Source: Rhodococcus wratislaviensis | GTDB taxonomy: Bacteria > Actinomycetota > Actinomycetes > Mycobacteriales > Mycobacteriaceae | Assembly (NCBI RefSeq): GCF_900455735.1 | Contig: NZ_UAUI01000029.1 | Location: forward strand, 186,001-250,000 | Length of the DNA stretch: 64,000 nt | Direction: 5' to 3' | Shown here: in pieces, positions 18,742 to 27,440 of the stretch | Numbering within the stretch: the first letter of the stretch is position 1 | Layout: each line of letters starts with the position of its first letter | Program-made: the position numbers and the translations under genes | Notes under the pieces: model-generated | The model's input: the letters and a program-made list of their open reading frames with translations, nothing else | Database searches by the model: none | What the model was told of the DNA's origin: nothing

Positions 18742-20328
18742 TCACTTCGACAACAGGTCGATCACGGCGCGCGAGGTGCGTCGCCGCAGCCACCCACGCG
18801 GTCCGTCCTCGCCCAGCGCGGCGCGGGCGGCGTTCAGGCCCGACACCCCGTGTACGCCCCCACCCGGGTGCGCCGAGGCGCTTCCCAGGTACAGGCCCTG
18901 GACCGGGGTCTCCGAACGGGACGTGCCCGGTCCCGGCCGGAACACCAGTTGTTGATGGAGTTGCGCCGTTCCGCCGTTGACGGCGCCACCCACGAGATTC
19001 GCGTCGGCCGCTTCGAGATCCGACGGGCGCTGTACGACGCGTCCGACGACCCGCTCCGAGAAACCCGGTGCGTGTGCCTCGAGGACGTCGTCGACGCGCG
19101 TCGCGAGCAGATCGGCGGACGCGTCGTCGGTGATGTCCCGCGGTAGATGTGTGTACGCCCAGGCGCTTTCGGTGCCCTCCGGTGACCTGCTGGGGTCCGC
19201 GGTCGTCATCTGCCCGAACAGCAGGAACGGGCTGGCCGGAATGGTGCCGGTGGTCAGGTCGGCCATCCAGCGGACGAGCCCGTTGTCGTCGGCGCCCAAG
19301 TGGACGGTGCCCGCACCGCTCAGGCTGGGGGACCGCCACGGGATCTTCTCCGACAAGGCGTAATTGACCTTCAGCACGGGCGTGTCCCACTCGAAGTGGT
19401 CGAGGTCGGCGCGCACGCGGGCAGGGACGGCGTGGTCCGGAAGCAGCGACCCGTACAGGGCGGGCGCGGACACGTCGGCGATCACCGCCCGACGAGCCGT
19501 GTAGCGGACACCCGACGCCGTCCGAACACCCACAGCTTTACCCGACCGGACGTCGATCCCGGTCACGGCGTCGCCGTAGTGGAAGTGCGCACCGGCGTGC
19601 TCGGCGCGGCGCACCATCGCGGCCGACAACTCGCCCGCCCCGCCCACCGGAACGGGGTAACCGCCGTCCTGGGCGAGCATCGTCAGGATGTAACCCATGA
19701 CACCGCTGCCCGGTGCGTCCGGCGGGGTGTCGGCGTGCATCGCGTTACCCAGCAACAGAAGTCGAGCCGCCTCGCTGCGGAACAGTTCATGCGCCATCCG
19801 CCGTGCGGGCAGGAGGAGGAACCGGGCCAGTCGCAGCGACTCGGCCGTGCCCAGTTGTCGCAGCAGTCGGCTCGGACCCCGCACGGGCGGGAACGGGCTG
19901 AACAGGGTGCTCAGCAGCGGCTCCTTGACGTCGTGCCACTGCTCGACGAGCGCCGTCCACGCGGCACCGTCCCCAGGTTGACGGCGTTCGAGATCGGCGG
20001 CCGTGTCCGCGGGGTTCGGGTAAATCACCGGCGCGTCCTCGTCGGCAGCCGAGCGGGCGTGACCGAGCGCTCTGGGTGCATGACTCCACCGCAGGCCGTG
20101 CGACTCGAGGTCGAGACCGCGGAGCGCGGGCGACACGGTGGACAGGGGATAGAACGCGCTGAACAGGTCCGAGGTGAAGCCGGGGACGAGTTCTGCCGAC
20201 CTCACCGCACCGCCGGGCGTCGGCTGCGCCTCCACGACCGCGACGTCCCAGCCCGCGTCGGCCAGGGTCGCGGCCGCGACGAGTCCGTTGGGACCGGATC
20301 CGATGACCACTGCGTCGACGTTGTTCAC
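18742..20328 (-). CDS. FAD-dependent oxidoreductase, phytoene-desaturase/PYROXD2-like
   Basis: The 528-residue protein starts with the dinucleotide-binding motif VIGSGPNGLVAAATLADAG and VVEAQPTPGGAVRS. It ends with LYLGSASAHPGGGVHGVSGLNAA-type FAD contacts (read as YLGSASAHPGGGVHG). This is the carotenoid-desaturase-related amine-oxidase clade. No other carotenoid genes are nearby. It follows the P450 gene by 33 bp, so the two are probably cotranscribed, perhaps acting on the same lipid or isoprenoid substrate. Function is otherwise unknown. Confidence 0.85.
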   Translation of the reverse strand: MNNVDAVVIGSGPNGLVAAATLADAGWDVAVVEAQPTPGGAVRSAELVPGFTSDLFSAFYPLSTVSPALRGLDLESHGLRWSHAPRALGHARSAADEDAPVIYPNPADTAADLERRQPGDGAAWTALVEQWHDVKEPLLSTLFSPFPPVRGPSRLLRQLGTAESLRLARFLLLPARRMAHELFRSEAARLLLLGNAMHADTPPDAPGSGVMGYILTMLAQDGGYPVPVGGAGELSAAMVRRAEHAGAHFHYGDAVTGIDVRSGKAVGVRTASGVRYTARRAVIADVSAPALYGSLLPDHAVPARVRADLDHFEWDTPVLKVNYALSEKIPWRSPSLSGAGTVHLGADDNGLVRWMADLTTGTIPASPFLLFGQMTTADPSRSPEGTESAWAYTHLPRDITDDASADLLATRVDDVLEAHAPGFSERVVGRVVQRPSDLEAADANLVGGAVNGGTAQLHQQLVFRPGPGTSRSETPVQGLYLGSASAHPGGGVHGVSGLNAARAALGEDGPRGWLRRRTSRAVIDLLSK

Positions 20329-20361
20329 CCGACCAGGCTGTCAGAAAAGGCGGCGCTCTGC

Positions 20362-21585
20362 TCAGATGGGCGAGGGCGTGAACATCACCGGCATGTGCTT
20401 CAGCCCGTTGATGAAGTTGGAGCGCAGGCGCTGGGCCGGCGCGGTCTGCTCCATGTCCGGCATGCGACGCAGAATCTCACCCAGCATCACCTTCATCTCC
20501 GCCCGAGCGAGGTTGGCGCCGAGGCAGAAATGGTGACCGCCACCACCGAACGCAATGTGCTGGGAGTAGTGGCCGGTGGGCCGGTCGATATCGAACGTGT
20601 AGGGGTCGTCGAAGACCGCCTCGTCGCGGTTTCCCGACATGTGCCAGATGACCACGCGGTCGCCCTCGGAGATCTCGACGTCGTGCAGCACGGTGTCCGT
20701 GGTCGCCGTCCGCCGGAACTGCATCACCGGTGTGGCCCAGCGCAGCCCCTCCTCGATCAGAGCGTCGAGTTTGGACGGATCCTCGAGCACCTTCCTGCGC
20801 TCCTCGGGATGCTCCATCAGCGCCAGCTGGGTGTGGGAGATGGCGTTGCGGGTGGTCTCGTTGCCCGCGACCGCCAAGAGCATGAAGAACATGTTGAAAT
20901 CCAGTTCGCCCAACTTCTCGCCGTGCACGTCGGCCTGGATGAGAGCTGTCGCGATGTCGTCGCGCGGGTGCTTCTTCCGATCCTCGAACATCTCCAGGCT
21001 GTACGCGAACATCTGGGCCGCCGCCGCCCGTTCCTGCCCTTCCTCGAGATGGAATTCCGGATCGGACGAGCCGATCATCTGATTCGTCAGGTCGAAGATC
21101 AGCTTGCGATCTTCCTGGGGCACGCCCAGGAAATCGGCGATCGCCTGAAGCGGGAGTTCGGATGCGACGTCGACGACGAAGTCGCACTCGCCGCGCTCGA
21201 TCACCGCGTCGACGATGGTCGTGGCCCGCCGCGCGAGAATCTCGTGCAGCTGGCCGATGCGGCGGGGCGTGAAACCCTTGCTCACGATCTTCCGCAGCGC
21301 CGTGTGGTCGGGCGGGTCCATGTTCAGCATCATCAACTGCTGGCCCGCCAGGTCATCCGGGCTCAGGTCGTCGATATAGGTGGCGCCCCGCCACGACGAG
21401 TACGTCTCGGCGTCCCGGTTCACCGTCACGATGTCGGCATGACGGGTGACACACCAGAACGGGACGCCGCGCTCGTCAAGGTGCCGGTAGACCGGTGCCT
21501 CCCGCCGCAACACGGCGAACATCTCGTGGGGCACGCCCTTCGCGAAGGTGTCCGGGTTGTAGAGATCGACGTCGGCGAGCTGCAC
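20362..21585 (-). CDS. cytochrome P450, CYP124/125/142-like
   Basis: The 407-residue P450 has the oxygen-activation helix AGNETTRN, the ExxR helix EEGLRWATP, and the heme loop FGGGGHHFCLGANLAR with the ligand cysteine. The segment MLNMDPPDHTALRKIVSKGF resembles actinobacterial CYP124/125, which oxidise terminal methyls of steroids and methyl-branched lipids. It is shorter at the N terminus than CYP125. No ferredoxin gene is adjacent. A KstR-like palindrome lies upstream, supporting a steroid or lipid role. The exact subfamily is uncertain. Confidence 0.88.
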   Translation of the reverse strand: MQLADVDLYNPDTFAKGVPHEMFAVLRREAPVYRHLDERGVPFWCVTRHADIVTVNRDAETYSSWRGATYIDDLSPDDLAGQQLMMLNMDPPDHTALRKIVSKGFTPRRIGQLHEILARRATTIVDAVIERGECDFVVDVASELPLQAIADFLGVPQEDRKLIFDLTNQMIGSSDPEFHLEEGQERAAAAQMFAYSLEMFEDRKKHPRDDIATALIQADVHGEKLGELDFNMFFMLLAVAGNETTRNAISHTQLALMEHPEERRKVLEDPSKLDALIEEGLRWATPVMQFRRTATTDTVLHDVEISEGDRVVIWHMSGNRDEAVFDDPYTFDIDRPTGHYSQHIAFGGGGHHFCLGANLARAEMKVMLGEILRRMPDMEQTAPAQRLRSNFINGLKHMPVMFTPSPI

Positions 21586-21609
21586 GGTCCCTCCTGAGGC
21601 CTCACGTAC

Positions 21610-21623
21610 AAGAATACGTTCTA
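21610..21623 (-). promoter_or_regulatory. KstR-like palindrome upstream of the P450 gene
   Basis: Read leftward the sequence is TAGAACGTATTCTT, which matches the KstR consensus TNNAACNNGTTNNA except for one core base and the final base. It lies 25-38 bp before the P450 start codon. KstR represses cholesterol-catabolic genes in Rhodococcus and Mycobacterium. The match is imperfect, so this is a candidate only. Confidence 0.4.
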
Positions 21624-21648
21624 GTCCTGGAGGATGTGGAACAACGAA

Positions 21649-21684
21649 AAACGGCTCCGGAGAAATGAATCTCCGGAGCCGTTT
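21649..21684 (-). terminator. perfect 15-bp stem terminator downstream of tRNA-Met
   Basis: Arms at 21649-21663 and 21670-21684 are fully complementary with loop AATGAA. Read leftward, a T-rich run (GTTTTTCG) follows the left arm, giving an intrinsic terminator shape. It starts 5 bp beyond the 3' end of the tRNA. Confidence 0.85.
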
Positions 21685-21689
21685 CCACT

Positions 21690-21766
21690 TGGTAGCGGGG
21701 ACAGGATTTGAACCTGCGACCTCTGGGTTATGAGCCCAGCGAGCTACCGAGCTGCTCCACCCCGCG
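21690..21766 (-). tRNA. initiator tRNA-Met (CAT)
   Basis: The 77-base leftward gene folds as a full cloverleaf with encoded CCA and anticodon CAT. It begins CGCGGGGTGGAGCAGC like bacterial formyl-methionine tRNA. Two initiator hallmarks are present: an unpaired first position (C1 against U72) and three G-C pairs next to the anticodon loop (CTGGG/CCCAG). Confidence 0.95.
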
Positions 21767-21827
21767 TTGCATTGACAACACTACACCCTTCCCGGAGTGC
21801 TCTTGACCAACCCCGGGGAGGGCTAGG

Positions 21828-22466
21828 TCACATCAGCCGGAACTGGACCATTTCGATGGCGTTCTCGATCGCCTCGGAGACCTCGCGCAAGCGTTCGTCT
21901 GCGCCGGCCGCAGCGAGGATCTGCAGGCGGTCGGCGTCCCCCATCGGAATGTAGGTGGCGATCTCGTAGAGCCTCGTGCCGAGCGACCCGCGGAAACCGC
22001 CGATGACGGGAACATCGGGCGGAACGTTGCCGGTCTCCGTCGCGAGACGGCGGAGAAGGCCGTACAGGAATTCGAGTCTCTCGATGAGGGACGGGAATTC
22101 GTAGTCCGCTGTCTGAGTGCCGGTGTTCTCGTCCGGCCACACATCCACCTCGGCGATCGGATATGGGTTGTCGGGCAACCACTTCGACACCTTGATCCGT
22201 TCCTCCGTGCGGCAGAACAGCTCGTACCGCCCGTCGCCGATCGAGGCGTGGGATTCGATCCGCGCGATGGTGCCGACATCGTGGCGGACGTCGCCGCCCC
22301 CCACCTCGTTGCCGCGGGCAATGAGAACGACCCCGAAACGGGGACCGTCCGGTGCGTCCAGGCAGTCGCGAACCAGTTCCTGATAGCGGGGTTCGAAGAC
22401 GTGGAGGGGGAGCTGCTGACCGGGCAGCATCGTCGAGCCCAGCGGGAACATGGGGAGCAGAGTCAT
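21828..22466 (-). CDS. LON-domain (substrate-binding) protein
   Basis: The 212-residue protein begins MTLLPMFPLGSTMLPGQQLPLHVFEPRY, the characteristic start of the Lon N-terminal domain, and has no ATPase or protease domain. Such stand-alone proteins are common in actinobacteria and their role is undefined. The ATG at 22466 overlaps the stop of the DUF309 gene by one base, so translation is coupled. The upstream in-frame extension is out of register with any homology. Confidence 0.88.
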   Translation of the reverse strand: MTLLPMFPLGSTMLPGQQLPLHVFEPRYQELVRDCLDAPDGPRFGVVLIARGNEVGGGDVRHDVGTIARIESHASIGDGRYELFCRTEERIKVSKWLPDNPYPIAEVDVWPDENTGTQTADYEFPSLIERLEFLYGLLRRLATETGNVPPDVPVIGGFRGSLGTRLYEIATYIPMGDADRLQILAAAGADERLREVSEAIENAIEMVQFRLM

Positions 22467-22939
22467 CAGGGGATTCTCAATCGGGGTACGGGCGTCGCCG
22501 GCAACGGGTCGACGCGATCGATCTCGTCCGTGAGGTGTTCCGACCACGTCAGGAGGCCGGCGATGTCGAGGCCGTGCGGCGCCTCCACCTCGTAATGCCG
22601 GATCCGATCGTGGCCTTGGCGCAGCAGCGACCGCGCGCCGGTCTTGTTGCCCCGCATCAGGTGGGTGAGACCCACCGCGAGCTGTGCGAGCCCCTGCCAT
22701 AGTTCCCGCTCGTCCTCGGGGGCGATCTTCCACGTACCCTCGAGGATCTCGTGGGCGTGGAACGGCATGCCGTGGTCGAGCAGCCGCTGAGCCTCGGTGA
22801 TCGCCTCGTCGGGTGGTAACCGCAGGTCATCGGGGATGCGGGGCACACCCTCGGCGTCGTGCGGCAGGGGGCGGCCGAGTTCGTCGCGGGGGCGTGCATT
22901 GAGGGGTTTCCCCGCCCCGTCCCTGTCCCGATCGGTCAT
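22466..22939 (-). CDS. DUF309 family protein
   Basis: The 157-residue helical protein contains the DUF309 core: GMPFHAHEILEGTWK, then ERELWQGLAQLAVGLTHLMRGN. These conserved His/Glu/Trp positions define a family whose biochemical role is unknown. The ATG at 22939 gives the family-typical N-terminal region. It precedes and overlaps the LON-domain gene and lies 16 bp after the EspG-like gene in the same direction. Confidence 0.88.
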   Translation of the reverse strand: MTDRDRDGAGKPLNARPRDELGRPLPHDAEGVPRIPDDLRLPPDEAITEAQRLLDHGMPFHAHEILEGTWKIAPEDERELWQGLAQLAVGLTHLMRGNKTGARSLLRQGHDRIRHYEVEAPHGLDIAGLLTWSEHLTDEIDRVDPLPATPVPRLRIP

Positions 22940-22955
22940 GGGACAAGGGTAACGC

Positions 22956-23705
22956 TCAGCCGCGGGTCGGCGAAGCGTTGGCGAGGGCCGCCGACACGCG
23001 TTTCGACAGCTCGTCGCGAACCAACCGGACTGTCGCGGACCGCAGGTGAACACGGTCGTCCTGGTGATAGAGATACCGGCCGTCCGCTTCGACGTCGATC
23101 CAGGTCAGTTCACCCAGAACGGGCTCGTCGAGGCCGCTGCGAGCACCACGGATGCAGATGTATCCGATTCCGGTCCGCGGCCGGCCCACGATCCTTCGCA
23201 GGAGAGTGCCGTCGGAGGCTCGGGCGTTCTGCAGGACGGAACTCCCGCTGCTGCGGTTCTCGAGGTCGTCGGGGTGCGCGGTCAGAGACGGGGTTCGTCC
23301 GGGCGGACAGTCGGGCAAGTCTTTCAGGAGTTGGGTGGTCAGCCAGTCGACGCCCTCGGTGCCGGCGGCGATCCGGATGTCGCCGCGGCCCGGTGCTCCA
23401 CGCAGCTGTTCGGCGACGACCGCGATCCGGCCACGGATGCTGCCCCTCCGGCGAAGCCCGGAGTCGAGTTCGGGGGAGGGGGCGAGCACCGTGACGGACA
23501 GTTGCGGATCCCGGAGCGCCTGGATCGCGGCGACCAGTTTCGGTTCGTCGAGCGCGGTCCGCCACTGCTCCAGCTCGCGTTGCTGGACGGCGTACCGATC
23601 TTCCGTCGCAGCCGCCGATCGGTATTGCAGCGGGTACGGCATCCGGTCGAGATCGGTTGCCTCCCAGAGACACATGAATTGGGCTGACGTCAGCCGCCAG
23701 TTCAT
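22956..23705 (-). CDS. EspG-like ESX secretion-associated chaperone
   Basis: The 249-residue protein starts NWRLTSAQFMCLWEATDLDRMPYPL, the N-terminal pattern of the EspG family, with a two-layer alpha/beta body as expected. EspG proteins are cytosolic chaperones that bind PE-PPE-type substrates and deliver them to the type VII machinery. The start overlaps the stop of the PPE-like gene (ATGA), consistent with a dedicated chaperone-substrate pair. No ESX core component is in the window. Confidence 0.75.
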   Translation of the reverse strand: MNWRLTSAQFMCLWEATDLDRMPYPLQYRSAAATEDRYAVQQRELEQWRTALDEPKLVAAIQALRDPQLSVTVLAPSPELDSGLRRRGSIRGRIAVVAEQLRGAPGRGDIRIAAGTEGVDWLTTQLLKDLPDCPPGRTPSLTAHPDDLENRSSGSSVLQNARASDGTLLRRIVGRPRTGIGYICIRGARSGLDEPVLGELTWIDVEADGRYLYHQDDRVHLRSATVRLVRDELSKRVSAALANASPTRG

Positions 23706-25033
23706 GCGCCGATCACCGGGGGTGCGACGGGGTCGAGTGTGCCGATCAGTTCGTTGCCGTTGTCGACGGTGACGAGGTAGCTCGGCGTCTGGTGCTCCGT
23801 GTCGCTGTCGCCGTTGCCGCCTGCTCGGCCGGGCGCACCCATCATCCCAGGTGCCATACCCATTCCGGGACGACTCATGCTCGGTTTCACCGGAGTCGCC
23901 GCCGCAGCAGCGGCAGCCGCCCCGGCGCCCGCTGCGGCACCACCGGACGGAATCGGGCCACCCGGAACCACACCGCTCGAGTTGGCTTCCGAGTCGCGCT
24001 TGTCGTTCTTGCGGCGCGCGCTCGACGCCGAGCCGCCGATGCCCGATCCGCCGACACCGGACCCTCCGCCTACTCCGCCGTAACCCCCGGCGCCAGCCCC
24101 CGTGCCCGTGCCCAGCTGCGAACCGGCACCGGCTGCGTTCTGCGCATTCGCGGCGGCAGTCTGTGCGGCTGAGCCGGATCCGGCCCCCGCGCCCTGATTG
24201 GCAGCGGCTTCGGCATTCGCGGCAGATGTAGTCGCGGCGTCATCCGCTGCGGACTCCCCGTCCGCCGGGTTCTCGCCGTTCGCGGACGAATCGCCCCCGC
24301 CCTCGCCCGACGCGGAGGAGGTCTTGCTGTCGGTGGTGCCCCAGGAACCGGTACCGCCCGAGTTCGGCGCAGCGGCGTTCGGATCGACGAAATCGGCCCT
24401 GTCGTTGGGTGAGTGCGGTGCCGGGAGGACGGGCACATTCGTGCCCACGTCCTGGTAATTCGGGACGTAGATGTTCTGCAGCTTTCGAATGGCCTCTTCC
24501 CTTGCCGCATCCCGCGCTGCTTCTCGAGCTTCGGCGGCAGTGGGTGTCAGGGGGAGAAGGCTCAGTGGTTGCTCCGACATCGGTGCTGGGATGCTGTTTT
24601 TCACATCCTGCGCAGCACTGCTGAGAATGTCGAGCTTCACGCCAATCGCTTGCACACCCGAGGTCAATTGGTCACTCGCGCCCGCAAGGTTTTCTGTCGC
24701 CGCGAGCGCTGCGTCGGCGGCTGCGCCCTCCCATTTTTCGGCAATCGTGTTCTTGAGAAGGGCGAACCCGAAGCCGATGGGTAGTGAGCCGACGATGGCG
24801 TGGCAAGCCTGAGCGAGTCCGCCGATGTCGTCAGGGTTCATTTCCTGCGTCTTCGCGTGGATCTCCGAGTGCTGCCAGCCCTCGAAACATTCCATCGTGG
24901 TGATGTAGGGCGGGTCGATCGCATCTGACCCGAGTTGCTCCGCCGACCTCTGCAGCTTGGTGCGGTGCTGATCGCCGGCACCATTGGGCAGCACGGCATC
25001 GAAGAAGGGAGCGAGCGGGTCTTTCGGTGCCAT
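23702..25033 (-). CDS. PPE-like protein with long low-complexity tail
   Basis: The 443-residue protein has a helical N-terminal domain of about 160 residues (with QHSEIHAKTQEMNPDDIGGL and WEGAAADAALAATENL) resembling PPE/WXG100-type ESX substrates. About 250 residues of Ala/Gly/Ser/Asn-rich disordered sequence follow, including GAGAAAAAAAA and GMGMAPGMMGAPG. The C-terminal 30 residues are ordered and conserved-looking. It is likely a cell-envelope or exported protein handled by the EspG-like chaperone encoded next. It lies 3 bp after the lipoprotein gene. Confidence 0.72.
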   Translation of the reverse strand: MAPKDPLAPFFDAVLPNGAGDQHRTKLQRSAEQLGSDAIDPPYITTMECFEGWQHSEIHAKTQEMNPDDIGGLAQACHAIVGSLPIGFGFALLKNTIAEKWEGAAADAALAATENLAGASDQLTSGVQAIGVKLDILSSAAQDVKNSIPAPMSEQPLSLLPLTPTAAEAREAARDAAREEAIRKLQNIYVPNYQDVGTNVPVLPAPHSPNDRADFVDPNAAAPNSGGTGSWGTTDSKTSSASGEGGGDSSANGENPADGESAADDAATTSAANAEAAANQGAGAGSGSAAQTAAANAQNAAGAGSQLGTGTGAGAGGYGGVGGGSGVGGSGIGGSASSARRKNDKRDSEANSSGVVPGGPIPSGGAAAGAGAAAAAAAATPVKPSMSRPGMGMAPGMMGAPGRAGGNGDSDTEHQTPSYLVTVDNGNELIGTLDPVAPPVIGA

Positions 25034-25036
25034 CGG

Positions 25037-25627
25037 TCAGTCCTCCTTCGGAATGAGCGGCTCGTAGGTGCGGGCTGTGTCTTCGAGGCCTCCGCACCAC
25101 TCTGGTACCGATACGGGGCCAGCGTGATCGGCAAAAATGCTTCGCGTGAATCCGAGAACACCGTATGGAGTTTCGACACTGAGTTCGCAGTAATCCCTCA
25201 CCGTGCTGTCGAAGATCAGGAGGGCTCTTCGGCCGTTGATCTCGATAGGGGTGGAGTGATCCTTCTTCTTCTCTTGTTCTTCGGCGAAGCTGATGTTTCC
25301 CGACAGGACATTCATGCCGTAGTAGAAGCCCTCCGGCTTGTGAAAGCTGTCGTAGCTGCACCCTAGGAAGGTGTAGCTTCCCCCCGTGAAGTCGGCGTTC
25401 TTTTCGCTCGTCGGGTCGTAACCGGCGGCGGTCAGTGTCGAATCAGGGATGTCGAGGCAGGGATCGAATGTGACCTGCGGTCGGTCAGATTGATCGACAT
25501 GTCGAGGCACGCGAACAGTCGAACTGGGCAATTCCGTCGGAGTGGCTTCTCGGCTTGCTGCATGGGTGCTGCATCCTGCGAGCAGGAGGGAAACCGCGGC
25601 GACTCCGCATAATGCATTGCGCGTCAT
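25037..25627 (-). CDS. DUF3558 lipoprotein
   Basis: The 196-residue protein has a lipoprotein signal ending in SLLLAGCSTH, so cysteine 19 is the probable lipidation site. The mature part has the DUF3558 pattern (FDPCLDIPDSTLTAAGYDP, then FLGCSYDS) with paired cysteines. DUF3558 lipoproteins occur widely in mycolic-acid actinobacteria, often near ESX-linked genes; function is unknown. The ATG overlaps the stop of the upstream WXG100-like gene by 4 bases. Confidence 0.85.
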   Translation of the reverse strand: MTRNALCGVAAVSLLLAGCSTHAASREATPTELPSSTVRVPRHVDQSDRPQVTFDPCLDIPDSTLTAAGYDPTSEKNADFTGGSYTFLGCSYDSFHKPEGFYYGMNVLSGNISFAEEQEKKKDHSTPIEINGRRALLIFDSTVRDYCELSVETPYGVLGFTRSIFADHAGPVSVPEWCGGLEDTARTYEPLIPKED

Positions 25628-25965
25628 TGATCGACTCCTGTTCGAATACCAGAGAGTGCCAGGCTGATCGCGCTGTCGGTATCGGAAAATTCCTCGCCTC
25701 CCGCGGCAAATGTGTCACGCATAGTGATGATCACATCGCGGAATTCCCTCAGGCGCTCGCGTACAGAGCCAGAACCGTCGCCACCATTGAACTTGTCGTT
25801 GTATCGCGTCTGCAGTTGTTTCGCCGAGTCGAAGCCGCCGAACCCAGAAATGTACTTCAACTGGTCGGCGTTCTTAATCGCCTGATCCATCTGATCGATC
25901 ATCGTGTTGCAGATGCCGACGCATCGTTGGATTGCGTCATCTTCCAGACGCAGTGTTTTGCTCAT
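25624..25965 (-). CDS. small WXG100-like helical protein
   Basis: The 113-residue protein is mainly helical, with a heptad-rich first helix (RCVGICNTMIDQMDQAIKN), a turn at SGFGGFDSA, and a second helix. Size and helical-hairpin shape resemble ESX-type small substrates, but the WXG motif is not literal. It is first in a four-gene coupled set with lipoprotein, PPE-like and EspG-like genes. Three possible starts (25980, 25971, 25965) cluster behind a G-rich ribosome site; 25965 is chosen for spacing. Confidence 0.65.
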   Translation of the reverse strand: MSKTLRLEDDAIQRCVGICNTMIDQMDQAIKNADQLKYISGFGGFDSAKQLQTRYNDKFNGGDGSGSVRERLREFRDVIITMRDTFAAGGEEFSDTDSAISLALSGIRTGVDQ

Positions 25966-26063
25966 TCCCATCCCCCCCACTACTCGACAGGACCCCCACG
26001 GCCGCGTGCGGAGATGCTACCGCACAGGTGTGTCACTCGGTGTAGTGCGCAGCGACCCGATGT

Positions 26064-27407
26064 TCAGGCCGCGTGGAGGTATTCGATGAGGATGCGTTCC
26101 ACCGGTGAGCTGATCTGAACCTCGCGGAACGGCAACGGTTTCGGTAGTGGTGGTGCGGTTGATCGGTACCGGTGTCCGGTGGGGGTGTGGATCTCGATCT
26201 TGTGCAGTCCGCCGGGCAGCTGGTGGGGCTTGGCGTTCCGCCCTGCGCCTTGCTTGGCGTAGTTGCAGGCCGCGCACAGGCCGGCGCCGTTGTGTGCGGT
26301 GGTCGGGCCGTCGTGTTCGCGGGGTTGGATGTGGTCGTGGTGCCGGATCGGCGCATCGCACCACGGTGTCCGGCAGGTTCGATCGCGCAGATCGATCAGC
26401 CTAGCCAACCCGGCGGGGAAACAACGGGCCTGGGACTCGGTCGCCGTCAGGGCTCCGGAGTGCGGGTTCGCGTACAGACGGCGCAGAGTCACCCGTGCCT
26501 CGTCCCCGGTTTCCGGATCTATCGTGGCCTGGACTGCCTCATTTATCCAGTGCCCCGCCAGTGCCGCGGGGACGGGCCCGTACCCCTGCGCGTAGGCGGG
26601 TTCGGACCCCCGGTCGAGGAGCGCGCGGTCGGAGATCACGAGGTTGACAGTGATCGGAGGTGCCGTCGCGGTGTGGGGCGCGCCGGTCACTCGAGAGACG
26701 AGCAGGTCGGCCATGATCTGCGACCGCGTGCGCTCGTCACCGGCGGCAAGGATCGAATCGGCGTCACGGGCGAGAGTCGCGTGCACCGCGACCCCCTGTG
26801 CCACCGGCAGCAGGGCGCTGACGTAGGCCATCGTGTCCGGTGCGGGACGGGACGTGACCCGCCTGTCCGATACCGCTTTGCGGGCCCGTCGTACGACGGC
26901 CTCGGCGTCGACTTCTGCAGCGGCCGCGCGCACTTTCGCGCAGACGGCCTGGTCGCCGAGTCCGTCCAAAGTTGCCGGGTCGGCGCACAGCGCGTAATCG
27001 AGTTCGGTGCGGTCTTCTCGGGTCAGGCACGCCGTTTCGCGGACGAGAATCGTTGCCCGCCACTCGCTGAGCACCCCTCGTTCGAGCAGCGCCAAGGTGC
27101 AGGGCATCTCGTGGACCAGAGCGGTCGCCATGCCGAGATGACGGCCACCTCGAAAGGGTGAGTCCCGTCGTGCCAACGCCACCTGGTTGGCGATACCTCG
27201 CCCGCGCTGTGCGACCGGCACGTCGCGGTCTGCTCGTTCGGTGCGGATGGAGGCGTCGAGGTCTGCGGTCACCCGGGCTTGGACACCCGCGCAGGCGGCT
27301 TTCACCTCTTCGAGTGCGCGGAGCACATCGATGCGCGTCGCATCGTCGATGGCCCGGTCGAGTTTCGGTAACTCGGCCAGAAACTCGGTCACCGCTGCTA
27401 TATCCAC
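26064..27407 (-). CDS. DUF222/HNH endonuclease-domain protein (13E12 REP-like)
   Basis: The 447-residue protein has an N-terminal DUF222 domain (to about residue 300) and a C-terminal HNH nuclease domain. The HNH core reads CRTPWCDAPIRHHDHIQP, then HNGAGLCAACNYAKQ, with zinc cysteines and the catalytic His. Members of this family form the 13E12 repeat family of mycobacteria. The GTG at 27407 is chosen because an earlier start would run through the LexA box. It is transcribed alone behind that box. Confidence 0.87.
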   Translation of the reverse strand: MDIAAVTEFLAELPKLDRAIDDATRIDVLRALEEVKAACAGVQARVTADLDASIRTERADRDVPVAQRGRGIANQVALARRDSPFRGGRHLGMATALVHEMPCTLALLERGVLSEWRATILVRETACLTREDRTELDYALCADPATLDGLGDQAVCAKVRAAAAEVDAEAVVRRARKAVSDRRVTSRPAPDTMAYVSALLPVAQGVAVHATLARDADSILAAGDERTRSQIMADLLVSRVTGAPHTATAPPITVNLVISDRALLDRGSEPAYAQGYGPVPAALAGHWINEAVQATIDPETGDEARVTLRRLYANPHSGALTATESQARCFPAGLARLIDLRDRTCRTPWCDAPIRHHDHIQPREHDGPTTAHNGAGLCAACNYAKQGAGRNAKPHQLPGGLHKIEIHTPTGHRYRSTAPPLPKPLPFREVQISSPVERILIEYLHAA

Positions 27408-27440
27408 ACCGACCCCCCGGTTACCGTCGATTCCCCCGAA

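Noticed and set aside
21690-21766. attachment site or integrated element at the tRNA gene
   Set aside because: No integrase gene, no repeat of the tRNA 3' end and no change in gene style were found on either side.
23792-24600. protein-coding or repeat array within the PPE-like tail
   Set aside because: The region is low-complexity coding sequence (Ala/Gly/Ser), giving open frames in several phases; no regular repeat unit or CRISPR spacing is present.
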